Positions 1-11,286 of a DNA stretch of 64,000 nucleotides are shown piece by piece (the first letter of the stretch is position 1; every line of letters starts with the position of its first letter). Location of the stretch: NCBI GenBank assembly GCA_002786065.1, contig NHNY01000018.1:558001-622000 (forward strand). Direction: 5' to 3'. This DNA comes from Microcyclospora pomicola (lineage: Eukaryota; Ascomycota; Dothideomycetes; Capnodiales). The position numbers and the translations under genes were made by a program. The notes beneath the pieces are model-generated. The model was not told where the DNA came from and made no database searches. It saw nothing but the letters and a program-made list of their open reading frames with translations.

Positions 1-226
1 TAGGTCTCGTTCAATGCATTGGTCGTTATAAATGATGACGCTTCGTAGAATTTGATCTATCGATTGGCTGTACATCGTGTCCAGACCTTGCTGGTCTCCT
101 ATGGTATCTCTTGATATGGCTGTATTTTAAGTGAAACAGAGTTGACGCCGCCCATGCAATCATGCCAATCATAGCTGGAGAAGCAGCTACGTCGTTGCTG
201 TTATGTTACGGAACAGCACCCAGAAG

Positions 227-1683
227 CTACTTCGTGAGCGGGTCCGATTTCTCTGCAGCTGGGGTGGCTGCTGGTGAATCGATGACGGCCGAGTCGTTGA
301 TTTTGAGTTGACCGACATTGAGCTCGTCACGAAGCGATCGCTTGTACTCGCGCTCGATACCGTGGTTGACGGCGTCGAGGACAGTATCGACGGTGATCTT
401 TGGCTCGTACTTCGGCTTGGTGCCTTCTTGGAAGACACCAGTCCGCACAAGGATCGAGTACCACGTGTTTTCGGATTCCTTGTTGAACTCGTTGGTGCCT
501 CGGATGTCCGACTCGGGAGTGTCACCCACGAAGTAGACGGTCTCTGGAGGAGCGTCGATGCCGTGTGTGTATTTACGCCATTGCTGCAGCAGACGTGTTG
601 CGAACTGGAACGTGCCGATCTGGGGTTTGCCGAACGCTGTGGTGTTCAGCTCCTTGCCAGTAACGGCTTTGAACATAGCCTCGAGAGACAGCCGGAGCGC
701 ACCCATTCCAAGACGGGTGAGATCGTGGGAGGCAGACCAGACAACGTCGTTGTGAGAGAAGAAGATTGGGGGACCCTCGTCGAACGTCGTCGATCGTGTG
801 CCAAGGTAGCCACCCTTCGACATGAGAAGATCAAGAATGATCTGCTGGTCACCAGCCCAGTCGCGAGAATCCGCAAAGACAAAAATGGCGTCGATCTTTG
901 TGTCCTTGAAATTGCGCTCCCTGGAGTTCTTGAGCTCTTCTTCCGTTAGCTTGCGGAAGGGTGTGGTATCGGGGTTATCCTTGATGATGTCTCCGGGCGT
1001 GACCACGTCTTTGAAGCCGTAGCCCTCGGCGACGTGTCTACACTTCTCGCCCTCACCACCGATCACGAGGACTGTCGAGTACTTCTCCGCCATCTCTCTC
1101 ATAGGAGTGTGGCCGCAGATGAATTGACCAGGGGATACCTCAATCTCAAGCTGATTGCTCAACTGAATGCATCGCTCTTGCTCGGTCTTTCCTCCACCAT
1201 TTGTAACGAAGATGTAGGGACTGTAGTACTGTCAGTATCGGCCTTGCTGGCATAGAGACTTGAATTTACCGACATTTTGATACCAAACTTGTTCTTGCCG
1301 TTGAGAACCTGCATGGCTTCGATGGCTTCCGGAATAGGACGGCCACCACGGATCAAGACACCATCGATATCGAAAGCGAAGGCATACTTGTCGGTAGTAG
1401 TTGTCTCAGTAGGTGTGGACGGGTCCTGGCCTTCTTCATCGGCATCTTCGATCTCCAAACGAGCCATTTCCATAGCTGCTGCCACCTCACTGGCAGCACT
1501 AGGCTGGTCGAGAAGCGAAGGCGGAGCCACGATGGTCGGACCACGCAATCCAAGCTCGCTGGATGTAGCATCCTTGGAGCTCAGGCGTCGCACAGCGCGA
1601 GGCCTGGATGGGGGCAGAATTGTAGCCATTCTTGCGCAGTGTTTGGTGAAAAGGCGAAAGGGATGAAATGATAGCACAGACAC
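227..1683 (-). CDS. HAD-superfamily hydrolase, CECR5/HDHD5-like, probably mitochondrial
   Basis: Two exons, 1274..1683 and 227..1220, encode 467 aa. The first HAD motif is visible as AFDIDGVLIRGG, followed across the intron by IPYIFVTNGGGKTEQ, typical of the CECR5 (TIGR01456-type) branch, and later by a YFVGDTPESDIRGTN motif carrying the second acidic cluster. The N-terminus is basic with few acidic residues (MATILPPSRPRAVRRLSS when started at the ATG at 1629), which suggests mitochondrial import. The upstream in-frame ATG at 1683 is the longest start. The 53-nt intron must use a GTCGGT donor at 1273. The more ordinary-looking GTAAAT four bases further on would break the frame. The substrate of this family is not firmly known, so catalysis as a phosphatase is inference from the HAD fold. 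Confidence 0.86.
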
Positions 1684-3315
1684 TCCAGATGCTGTGGTGC
1701 GAACAGAGCCAAGATGTGAAGAGCGGACAGATGTAATAAAAGAAATTTCCGAGAACGCTGGGACACGAGAATGTATGTATACTTACTACGAGCTCCGGGG
1801 ACAGCGGTGTGGCCCGACGCTACCATAGACCGAATGGTCTGCAAAGCTTCTCACTGGCACCATATGACATCGAGCAGACAGATGATGCCGTAGAGCAGTA
1901 GCATTCGGATCCTGACGTTGTGGAGTCCTGCGTATGGTAACAAATTGGTGTCCCGCATTTGGCGCTTATCTGCCCCTCCATCGCCGAGCACCGCTGGCTT
2001 TGACTAGCCCTCTGTGCAGTTCCTGTCCTCTCGTGCCTTATCACGGCAATGTTTCGGCATAAGCACAGGTGCGCGGGATTGGACTGTGATCACCTTTTGC
2101 ATGCAGCCGCATATGCTGGAGTATACGAATTGACCGTGATTACTTGGGTGAGGTCTGCCAGGTCGCACGTTCATTCGCTGCTCATGCCCGACACGCTCCG
2201 GTATCCTTTCAACATCGCTCCGTTGTGGAAGAATGACGCGCTCGGCGTGCTAGCGTCCTATGAAACAAACTAGAAGAGTTTCGCCTGACACCAACGTTGC
2301 ATGTTGTGTGGTCCACAGACGACAGATCTTCCTCGTCTAGCACGATCCTCGTACAATTCGTGCTCTTGTGGGTACAGCATGCGTTAGGAGTCCAACAATT
2401 GTTGAGACCTCTTGGCGTTGGCGCGTTCGGTCAGTGCCCTGGCGTGCGATGTCGATGTCGATGTCTCAAAGCGTGGTTTGATCTCTTGTTGAATGAGGCC
2501 GAGTTCGAACGCCACCGTACCGCTTCGAAACATCGAAGTACCGTTCCCGAGCTGAGGAGGCGCGATCCCGTGTTAAGCCAGCGGGAATGTTTGAACCTAT
2601 GACGCTCGCATTCTGTTCTCTGACCTTGGGTCTCGACTGCATGCTCCGAGGGGCTAGTTCTGACACGACTCGCATTTGCTGATGAAGGAGCTATGGTTTT
2701 GTGCAGCTTCGACGCAAGCCGCAAAGAGCCATCAGCTGTATCCATTGCGGCGTTCGCTGCATACATATAGGTTTTCCTCACGTCATTTCGACGTAACAGA
2801 GTGCAGTTGAAAGCCAAGGTGTATTGCTGTCTCGAGCTCGCAGTGATGGCTGGGAGCCGCCGCATTTATGCATTGCTCCGCGCCTTCGCGATGGCTGTAG
2901 CTAACGACATCTAATGGCTGTTTGTTGCCGCTCTCAGTGGAGGCAATTGTGTACTTCTTGGGCTGAGGTGCATTTGCTTCGTAGGTATTGGTTCGGGTCT
3001 GCGCTGACATGATATGCTGCTTCTGCGATTTCGTGCCGACAAGATTGCAGACTCAGTGGCATACGATATTTTATGCCCTCGCAGGCGTTTGTCAGCATCA
3101 AGAGACACTGAGATCATCAAAGCAATGTAGTTCAGTAGTGACCGGGGAATACTATCATCAGGTGAGGACGGCGCGTTGGGTCGTACTTTCTTCGACATGA
3201 TCGCATCACGTGGGCGCACATGTCTGTCGACTTCATCTTCTGTCAGTCCACGTAGCCCGTTGGGTCCTTGCCTGATACATGTGGCCTGAAATGATTACGA
3301 ACTGCTGCCGCCAAC
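1684..3315. other. Intergenic region, 1.6 kb
   Basis: No open frame here has recognisable homology or plausible splice partners. It lies upstream of both flanking genes, so it should hold the promoters of the CECR5-like gene (leftward) and the 707-aa gene (rightward). Confidence 0.6.
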
Positions 3316-5439
3316 ATGAACTGGACAGGCGGCACTCGTCGACATTTTGCCGGAGGTAAAAAGAACTCTACAGTGCAGAAGCAAAAAGCCCATTTCGTAA
3401 GAGTGCGGGAGACGCTGGGTGATGCGACGTCCTCTCCACGATCTTTCCACCCTGATTTTCTACGTGACTCTGATAGAGTAACGATGTACAATGTGCCTGG
3501 GCCAAGGGACAGTATTGAAGGAGATGCGATGCCAAGTCATAAGGTCGACAGGAAGACCTCGTTGCCACATGCTATGATTCGCTCTGACCCAGTGGAAAGA
3601 GAATCCTACATTGAGACGAATGTTGCTGCACAAAGCAACATTGGTCACGATCGATCCGGCAGGGACGTCCACGACTTCAACAGTTCTGGACGGGCTCGAG
3701 CCTCGCATGGGACTCTAGAATCTCTCCAGTCACATGCTACTAAGATTGATAAGCGTGCTAATGTTTCGCAAGCGAACATAGATCTTGCCGCTGCTCGCAA
3801 GCATCTACTTGCACGCAATGACTGGCTTGGCCTGTCGCTGAAGCGTCCGCTCCAGTATCAGTTCTCCTCGCACGACGAGAAAGATCGAATAGGCAAGCGT
3901 CGCAAGGTTGCAAATCACCCGCACAAGGACAGACCTATTCAGGATCGCGTACTGTCGCCGCTTTTCGCGGAGCGACTAGTACGACCTGACTACATGATGA
4001 GTGGCGGTCTTCCAATCGAAGAGATTAGAGTCAAGATTGGTACAGACGCCTTCGCGAGTCAGACTCAACCATCAAGGCGATCACACACCCCTGGGAGAAC
4101 TAGTCTTCGTGCGCCATCGACAGACATGGAGTGTCTTTCTACCCCTGTGCTGCTCGGGTCTGATGGAGACATTTTCGACGGTGGCCGCTTTGCTAGGGGT
4201 GGGACTTATCACATTGACACAAGCGTAGGAGACAAAGCACATTGCCTCCCCAGCTTTGACGAGAGACGTGATTGGGAGCCGCCAGCACGAGATGCTCCTC
4301 ATCCGCCATACTGGGAGACTGGCTTGGACACATCAAATGATGGAGTTGATGTGCGTAGGCTAGAACCCCAAAGCTGGTCGAGCGCCCTTACACTGGAGCA
4401 ATACGAGATGCTACCTGCACCTAAAGACTGCTCACAGTATCTCGATCATACAGCATTGTCCGCTAGTGGAATGGCACTGAGTCACGATGCAGACGTTTTT
4501 GACCACGCTCAACTCAAAATGAGCACAGCAGCGACTACTGATATCGAGCTCACAGCTTTCCCGAGCACAAGGCCTCCTCCTGAGACCTTCAATCCCAATG
4601 ACTTGATCGATGATAGTAGTGACGATGATCAGATCTGGCGTAGTCTCATGAATGTGGACCAGAACCTTCTCCAGCCCGCGTCTGTGCTAGTCATGAGGTC
4701 TTCGAGTGAGCATCTCACAACTTCGGAGAGCAGTCATCGGCCAACAATGCATCGGACAAACAGCACGGAAGAACTTGAGCTGCTCTCAACACCCCAAGGC
4801 GCAGGTACTCAGCAGTCTAGCCTCCTCATTTCGAAAGAGCTGTCGCAACACGGTTTTCCCGTCTGTGAAGCTTCCGCGCCAGAACGTGTCGATCACACTG
4901 TGATACAAGGCGAACGAACGGGTGTTACCAAAGCTGTGAAAGAACAAGACACATCGGACAATGATCTATGGAAAACATTCGTTGGCCTCGGCAGTGATTC
5001 GGACTCGGTCTCGGTGCATGATCTGATATCTACACAGCTTTCTACGAGCACCTTCGAGCTGACCAACGAACTGCTTCCGCCTCCAGCAAGTTCTATGCTG
5101 GACGTCAGTGGTCTAGGCACGTCCGACGTAGCTACCATGGGGACTGGTACTGACGATGTTGGTGCACTCGAGTTGTCGTTGGCCACAAGGGTTCACTCAA
5201 GGGCGCACCACCAAGCCGATGCCCTGCTCATGCAGGCGAAGAGCAATGAAATGACGGTGTATGACTTTGGCTCTGACGATATAGAAGAGGTCCCTGTCAA
5301 AACAAGCATTGACCGTGACCATAACGTAGAAACACGCTCGCGGCTGGACGTGCGACGCTTCAAAGCGCCGAGTTTTGCAAACAGGCGAGCAGCCGTCAAA
5401 GCCAAGCGCTTCATTTCGACCACGATGAATAGACGCTGA
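3316..5439 (+). CDS. Conserved-looking hypothetical nuclear protein, 707 aa
   Basis: One uninterrupted frame that I do not recognise by name. Most of the protein is hydrophilic and probably disordered, rich in Ser, Asp and Thr. Features that stand out are a compact stretch around residues 160-180 (ARKHLLARNDWLGLSLKRPL), directly followed by a basic cluster GKRRKVANHPHKDR that resembles a nuclear localisation signal; an acidic run DLIDDSSDDDQIW near residue 435; and a strongly basic C-terminus (RRFKAPSFANRRAAVKAKRF). The combination suggests a nuclear scaffold or regulator, but this is inference. An upstream short exon cannot be excluded. The start at 3316 is simply the first ATG of the frame. 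Confidence 0.7.
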   Translation: MNWTGGTRRHFAGGKKNSTVQKQKAHFVRVRETLGDATSSPRSFHPDFLRDSDRVTMYNVPGPRDSIEGDAMPSHKVDRKTSLPHAMIRSDPVERESYIETNVAAQSNIGHDRSGRDVHDFNSSGRARASHGTLESLQSHATKIDKRANVSQANIDLAAARKHLLARNDWLGLSLKRPLQYQFSSHDEKDRIGKRRKVANHPHKDRPIQDRVLSPLFAERLVRPDYMMSGGLPIEEIRVKIGTDAFASQTQPSRRSHTPGRTSLRAPSTDMECLSTPVLLGSDGDIFDGGRFARGGTYHIDTSVGDKAHCLPSFDERRDWEPPARDAPHPPYWETGLDTSNDGVDVRRLEPQSWSSALTLEQYEMLPAPKDCSQYLDHTALSASGMALSHDADVFDHAQLKMSTAATTDIELTAFPSTRPPPETFNPNDLIDDSSDDDQIWRSLMNVDQNLLQPASVLVMRSSSEHLTTSESSHRPTMHRTNSTEELELLSTPQGAGTQQSSLLISKELSQHGFPVCEASAPERVDHTVIQGERTGVTKAVKEQDTSDNDLWKTFVGLGSDSDSVSVHDLISTQLSTSTFELTNELLPPPASSMLDVSGLGTSDVATMGTGTDDVGALELSLATRVHSRAHHQADALLMQAKSNEMTVYDFGSDDIEEVPVKTSIDRDHNVETRSRLDVRRFKAPSFANRRAAVKAKRFISTTMNRR

Positions 5440-7555
5440 AGTGGCCGAGGAGGCGGTATGGCAGAAATATGGATCAGTGAAAGCATAGGCGACTGTGACA
5501 TGAAGGTTGCCTCTCAAGAGGAGACACAGGCGGAAGCACAATGAGTGTCCTGTCGCCTCGGCTGGCACAGGTTCTAAACTTCATATCCTCTCTTCACGTT
5601 CATATCACAGAGTCTTGACCCGCCACCATATGAGCTCAGATGATATTGGACTAGGATTTGCTGGTCATAGTGTCTGTGAGCAGCGTTCATGGTGATATTC
5701 AGTTTTCAACCCATGTTCCAGCGGTACATGCCAAGTCATCTTCGGGCATTCGTGAAATTAAGCGGAGATTCGAATATCAGAGGCTGGGAAAAGCTACATA
5801 TACCTCGATACTGACCGCATCTTCGTTCATTCATAGTTGGAGCCTCCAAGATACCTTGATGTGATCTTCTTGAGCGGCTCACCTGGGGGTTGAGAGTATT
5901 GGTAGACGCCAACGATGCTGCTTCTCCCCAGGCATGGAAAGGACTCGAGAAGGGCGCTTACCCACCTACGTATAAGGTAGGCTGGCGTCTGCGTTCTCCT
6001 GCTTAGCGAGGCACGTCCCAGCACAGGCTTGAGGGATCCTTTCAACGTGAATAATGTCAACAAGGGAAATACGGTACAGAACAAAAGATGGCTGGTACAG
6101 CTTTCTATACTGCAAGTGAGCACGAGGTGACGCTATAGGTCCAGCATGCATCCGTATCTCTGGACGTGGTATCCTTCTCACCAAACTCTATTTCGGTGTC
6201 TCGGAGCTTGGCTAGCTGCTGACATTCGCCTGCCTATATTCGAGAAATCCATATAGGTGGGCCAATGAGACAGGGCAGCGGCTGAAGTGTTGGGCCACGG
6301 GGGTCGCAGGGATTAGCATCCAGTGAACTGACACCGACCTCTGCTGTTTGCGGCCAAGCATTTATTTGTGTCGTGCTATGTGCCGATGCCGTGCTTTTGT
6401 CGTCATCTATGCTGCCGTGCTTACTGTATCTTGAAGCAGCATTGTGTGGTTCCGGTAAATGGGTGGGCATCCTCGTATGATGTGGATCTAAGTGAGGCAC
6501 GGGAAGGATACAAGCAGTGTTCCTTGACGTGTCAGACATGTGCTTCTATCGGTGCCTTCGATGCTCCGGTCAGATGTTCGGCCTGCCATTTCTGCGTGGC
6601 TGGAAAGTCGTCGTCCAGAAAAATAATTTAGTGGAGCAGGAAACGATAACAAGATACAGATCTGGTTACCAGACATGCGGATCCTGCCATGTGTGCATCG
6701 CATCTGAACCAAGTGGTCCAGTAGCACGACGACTACAGCGAGGATCCACCGTAGATACTGCCGAACTAGATATAGAAGTCCGGACGAGCTGCGTTGTTCT
6801 CGTCTCCACCATCTCCGCCGGGCCAAGCTCCTGCCTGCACGTTTCCTTCATACAAGACTGTTGCTGCTGCTGAATCTTCTTATCGTCTGCTCACCCAACT
6901 CCTCTTGCTGCCCATCAGCCTGTCCTCGAGTCTATTGCTTGCCGTACAGCACTCGCACTGAATCAGTACTGTGGCCAAGACTCGCTTCAACCAGCCGACC
7001 GACGGCCAAGAATCTACCCATAATCTTTACCAATCCACTTTCGACCAAGATCGGACGAGTTGGAGTCGAAAGGAAGAGAGATACACACAAGCAAACGTGC
7101 ACAACACACCGCGCCTCGCACTGACAGACCTATCTACCTTTGGATTTGCACTTGGTGGACGGGCGGCTCATCACAGTTGTGCCTGGGAAAAGGTGGTGAA
7201 ACAGGTTGTTGGACATCCCAGAAAGGAAACGTGAGAAGGACGGATTGGGTCTAAAGGCGGAATACGAAGTGAGGTGAGACTTGGCCTTGCCACACCCGCT
7301 CCCTGCCATCCACCTCATCAATGTACTATTCTTACCTGCCTGCCGTGTATACCGGCCCGTGAGCCTCGTCGCTCATCCGACTTCCTTTCCTACGACCTCC
7401 TCGAATCTATCATCACCATCATTATTACCTCCATCGCCTTCGTTCAGCTATTCCCCTTCACCTCTTACTGATTCGTGACTCCAGCATACGACCTCCCCTC
7501 CGAGCTACTCCCGACCTCCAGTGCGCCCGCGGCTGGCCGCGCAACCCATCGAGCC
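5440..7555. other. Intergenic region, 2.1 kb, with pyrimidine-rich leader
   Basis: No gene seen. The last 600 bases before the mucin ATG (about 6850-7550) are markedly C/T-rich on the plus strand, as is common for the promoter and 5' leader of highly expressed fungal genes. Short frames here have no recognisable product. Confidence 0.55.
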
Positions 7556-9496
7556 ATGCTGTACATAAGATCCCTCCTCGCGCTGAGCCTTCCCTTGGCC
7601 TCGCTGTGTACCGTCCTCCCCAAGCAAGAGCAGGGCATTGAAGCGCAGGACCAAAGTCCGATCTACGACGCAGTGGCTTCTGACCATCTGACTGCGACTC
7701 TGCACACCCCTGCCACACCCGCACACCGGGACGATGGGCCGGAAACGGTACACAGCGATGAGCCATTGCCGGAAGTGTTCCAACACGAGCTGGAGCTGTT
7801 GAAGCAAAAGAAGCGGCAAGCGGTGAACACGACCTCGACAACCGAGGTCGAGACGAACACCATAGACACCACCGTCACGGATTCTAGCACGACCGCTGTT
7901 TCGTCTACCACCGAGACGACGACTGCCACTTCCGCCGTCTCTAGCACTGAAGGTCAGTCCACAACGTCTACGTCTGCAGTGCCGGTGAGCACAACATCTT
8001 CGTCGGTGGTGGTGGTGACCTCGAGCACCACCTCTGACCAGAGCACTACAAGTGTCGTCGCTTCGTCATCGACAGTTCAAGGTACGCAATCCGACAGCAC
8101 TATCGTCAGCGAGAGTAGCAGCAGTAGTAGCACCGCCAGTACTGGTGGTGTTGGTGGAGTGGTCGGCAGCACGAGTAGCACAAGTAGCACGACGACCGAA
8201 CCACAGTCTACGATCAGTACCGACTCATCGTCCACAGACAGTACCACCCAGAGCACCACTCCCACGACGGTCTCGACCACCAGCCCGACCAATGTCGAGA
8301 GCACGTCTGAGAGCACTACTTTGAGCTCTGTCACTTCGAGTGCTCAACAAGGTCAGACAGCTCCTACAGATACTTCCTCCTCCACCTCTACCGTCTCCAC
8401 GGCTACGACCGCTCCGAATACGCTGGACAGCACCACTACCAGCGGGTTGACGTCCACTTCATCCACAGCCCTCTCTGTGTCCTCCTTGACAAGCTCTGAC
8501 TCTACTACACTTCCCGCGTCGATCGTAACAAGCTCTGACACTTCCACTACTGCCATTGACACCACCACGTCCTCCACTGAACCAAGCTCATCATCATCAT
8601 TAACAGGCACTACCACTCCCCTCTCGACGACAGACAGCTCTAGCAGTCCTACTGTTACTTCCAGTGTAGCTGACTCGACCACTACAGCTAGCACCACCGC
8701 TCCCGTCACGACGACCGATTCGTCTGGCAACCCCACCACAAGCACCCCTGCCGATACCACCACAAGCATCCCTGCTGTCACCACCACGAGCACCTCGAGC
8801 GACACCTCTCTCGTCTCGACCACACAGTCAGGCGTATTAGTCCCCGTCGAGGTTTCCTCCACGGACTCTGCTGGGAGTGTAGTAGTCTCCACAACCGATG
8901 CGTTTGCATCCACAGCACCGACCACTGTCGCGGTTGCAGTGACCACCACCAACGACCAAGGCAGCACGATCACGACGTCAACGAGTGTACCCGCCGCAGT
9001 CGTGACTGGAACTGACGCAGACGGCTCAACCGTGACCAGCACAACTGCCCTCGCCAGCGTCGAAGTCGGACAAGGTGGAACCATCATCACTTCTGCTGCT
9101 GCAGTCGGGGCCACTTCTACGGCCGATCTAGTCAAGACAACGACTGACGCAGATGGTGGCACTGTCGTGCTGTCTGCGTCTTCCATGGGAGCCGTCGTTA
9201 CTACTACAGACTCCGGTGGGCGCACCGTTGTCTTCACCTACACTCCCGGTGGCGGTCAGGTATCAGAAGTTGTTGTCCAGACCACCACTGATGGGAGTGG
9301 CCAAGTTGTCACTCTCACGTCGTATGCAGTCGTCGGCGCAAATACCGCCACTTCTTCTAAGACAGGCTCCGTTACCACAGGAGCTGACGGTTCGGCCGTG
9401 CTGCAATCTACTGGTCTGGCCGCACCGACCGGCCGTTTCGCTGGAGAGATCCTGGCGTTGATGGGTGGTGCCATTGGTGTTGCTGCAATGTTGTAG
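7556..9496 (+). CDS. Ser/Thr-rich GPI-anchored cell-wall mucin
   Basis: 646 aa from the ATG at 7556, chosen because it opens directly into a signal peptide (MLYIRSLLALSLPLASLC). The in-frame ATG at 7475 would place 27 polar residues before it. A dibasic Kex2-type site (KQKKRQ) at about residues 82-87 separates a short acidic pro-region from a long Ser/Thr tract with very high O-glycosylation potential. The C-terminal third changes character and carries degenerate repeats of the type TTTDxxGxxV (for example near residues 475, 500, 535, 555 and 580). The chain ends in a hydrophobic tail (GEILALMGGAIGVAAML) typical of a GPI signal. The likely role is in the wall or as a surface mucin. A sensor role of the Msb2/Hkr1 kind is less likely because there is no cytoplasmic domain. 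Confidence 0.85.
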   Translation: MLYIRSLLALSLPLASLCTVLPKQEQGIEAQDQSPIYDAVASDHLTATLHTPATPAHRDDGPETVHSDEPLPEVFQHELELLKQKKRQAVNTTSTTEVETNTIDTTVTDSSTTAVSSTTETTTATSAVSSTEGQSTTSTSAVPVSTTSSSVVVVTSSTTSDQSTTSVVASSSTVQGTQSDSTIVSESSSSSSTASTGGVGGVVGSTSSTSSTTTEPQSTISTDSSSTDSTTQSTTPTTVSTTSPTNVESTSESTTLSSVTSSAQQGQTAPTDTSSSTSTVSTATTAPNTLDSTTTSGLTSTSSTALSVSSLTSSDSTTLPASIVTSSDTSTTAIDTTTSSTEPSSSSSLTGTTTPLSTTDSSSSPTVTSSVADSTTTASTTAPVTTTDSSGNPTTSTPADTTTSIPAVTTTSTSSDTSLVSTTQSGVLVPVEVSSTDSAGSVVVSTTDAFASTAPTTVAVAVTTTNDQGSTITTSTSVPAAVVTGTDADGSTVTSTTALASVEVGQGGTIITSAAAVGATSTADLVKTTTDADGGTVVLSASSMGAVVTTTDSGGRTVVFTYTPGGGQVSEVVVQTTTDGSGQVVTLTSYAVVGANTATSSKTGSVTTGADGSAVLQSTGLAAPTGRFAGEILALMGGAIGVAAML

Positions 9497-10955
9497 CAAC
9501 GTCATACTGGCACTCATCCCGCATTCACGATTCTTCTGGACATCCGTGTCAATATCACAATTATATCGGCCGGGATGGATTTCTGTTTCGAATTTCTGCA
9601 TAGCGAACCGAGGAGGGATAGATACGCATCAGGCAACATTTGATGGATTATTGCGATGAAGATTTTAGACATGTTTCGGGATGCGCACGGCCATTATTCT
9701 CTGGCTTGATGGAGCAGCTCGACGCATATCACGACTGGGCTGTAAGACGAGGGATTTAATGAAATGGTATGAAGTGACACCAAAAAGCGATGGCAATGAG
9801 AACAACATGATTTCATGTATATACTTGTATACATATGATCCAAGATTGGACGTACATGAGGGTGTTTGTATAGTGATCACATACCTGCCTTATCATGAGA
9901 AGCTCCCATTTATGAAGTACCCAGTGTCTTGTAAATGTACCTAATGTCGTGTGTGAAGCTAGGCAACTGAGTGAGACTACACCTCTGCCCGTGAGATCCT
10001 CTCACTAAGGTACTGACCCAAGACAACACATAGAGCCACAAACTCCCGGTTCTCCCTCTTCTCTTGGTCCCTCATCATGCTCCACCCTTAGGTTTTCGCA
10101 GCGGTCGTCCGCAAACTTGGCCCTCCGCCCGCCAAGCCCGCAATCTCACCTCCCAAGCCCGCCCGACGCCAGCGCCGTCCAGCCAAGCCCCGTTGCATGT
10201 CGTAACCACCATTCTTTTCGCCAATTACCGTAGCTAGACGTCACCCAGGCGCGCGCCGACCGTCTGGATACGAGAAACCGGATTTTGGTCTTCGTAACGT
10301 CTTGGAAGGGCTGGGCTTGATGCGGCTTGGCTGCGTGGTATGGTATGTTTTGCATGCGAGCGTGCGTGCGTGCGTGCGTGCACGTTGTGGCTGGGGCTGG
10401 GGGTGTTGATGAGAGTAAGATGGGTGCATGTGCGGCGGTGATGAAGGTAGGTAGGGATGCTGGGCGTAACGGGGTGGGCAGGAAGTGTGGTGATCGGCAT
10501 GGATGGGACAAACTACCAAGGTGATTCCTTGTTTGATGATGATAAGCTTGGGGGCGTTTTTTATTATCTGGTGACTTGATGTAAAGTAGGCAGGTAGGTA
10601 TATACATGTGCATGTGCCTACTTTCGTTACCTTGTCTTGACTTGCCTTGTCCTTCCCTGCCTTCTCTCACGACATTTGCGCCAAACCTCGAAACGCATAT
10701 ACATCGCCTCACCTGACCTTGATTATCCGCTCGGTTCACTAGATTCCTCCCAGCGATAAAGAGGTCCCTTCGATTAGCATCGCCTCACGAATAAACTGAA
10801 CCAGCTCACGCGCACCACGCTCATTTCGACATCACCCGGAAAGCCCCAACGGTAGCATCGTCAGGCAGGAGAGTAACCAAGAACTCTGGAGCGGAAGGAA
10901 GGAAAGGAAAATCAAGTTCAAAATCACCAAAGAGAATATTCGAAACGTAGGGAAA
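9497..10955. other. Intergenic region, 1.5 kb
   Basis: No supported gene. It contains a CGTG microsatellite near 10361. The 197-codon minus-strand frame across 10146-10739 is low-complexity (His/Thr/Pro-rich) and is read as an artefact. Confidence 0.55.
10361..10381. repeat. CGTG tetranucleotide microsatellite
   Basis: About five perfect tandem copies of CGTG in a non-coding stretch. Confidence 0.9.
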
Positions 10956-11286
10956 ATGCCGTTGATGTGGACGAAGCGCTTCGGGGGCAGACATGCTGGT
11001 GCGTTTCTGCGTGGCCTTCTGTGCTTTTAATTTCTGCGTGGCGATGTCTTGAGAGCGATGATAAATCTGTCGGAATTGCGATCTCCTTTGGTCTGCTTAC
11101 TTTTACCTCGCATCAATTTACTTCACTTTGATTCACGTTGCTTTTATCTGCAGAGATCAATTGAGTACCTGGAACAAAGCTGACAACATTCGTCAATCGA
11201 CAGATGCCGGAGTCGTGGTCGACAAACACGGTATTCGCCGAGGGCCCTTTCGCTTCAGTCTGGGGAAATTCAACTGTTTCCGTTAA
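10956..11286 (+). CDS. Possible small spliced gene, 57 aa, unknown
   Basis: Exons 10956..10998 and 11156..11286 join in phase to give MPLMWTKRFGGRHA, then DQLSTWNKADNIRQSTDAGV, and a C-terminus GPFRFSLGKFNCFR before a TAA. The donor is GTGCGT. The acceptor region reads CAGAG: using the first AG (11153) gives a stop almost at once, while the second AG (11155) gives the open product. I do not recognise the protein. Support is limited to the phase match, a C/T-rich polypyrimidine tract and a protein-like composition, so it could also be non-coding leader sequence. Confidence 0.33.

Noticed and set aside
308-949. 213-codon plus-strand frame
   Set aside because: Antisense shadow of the CECR5-like gene, which has clear HAD motifs.
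8353-9237. 294-codon minus-strand frame antisense to the mucin
   Set aside because: Val/Glu-rich low-complexity complement of the Ser/Thr repeat codons; no domain or splice context.
10146-10739. 197-codon minus-strand frame
   Set aside because: His/Thr/Arg repeats produced by the CGTG microsatellite and flanking low-complexity DNA; no recognisable protein.
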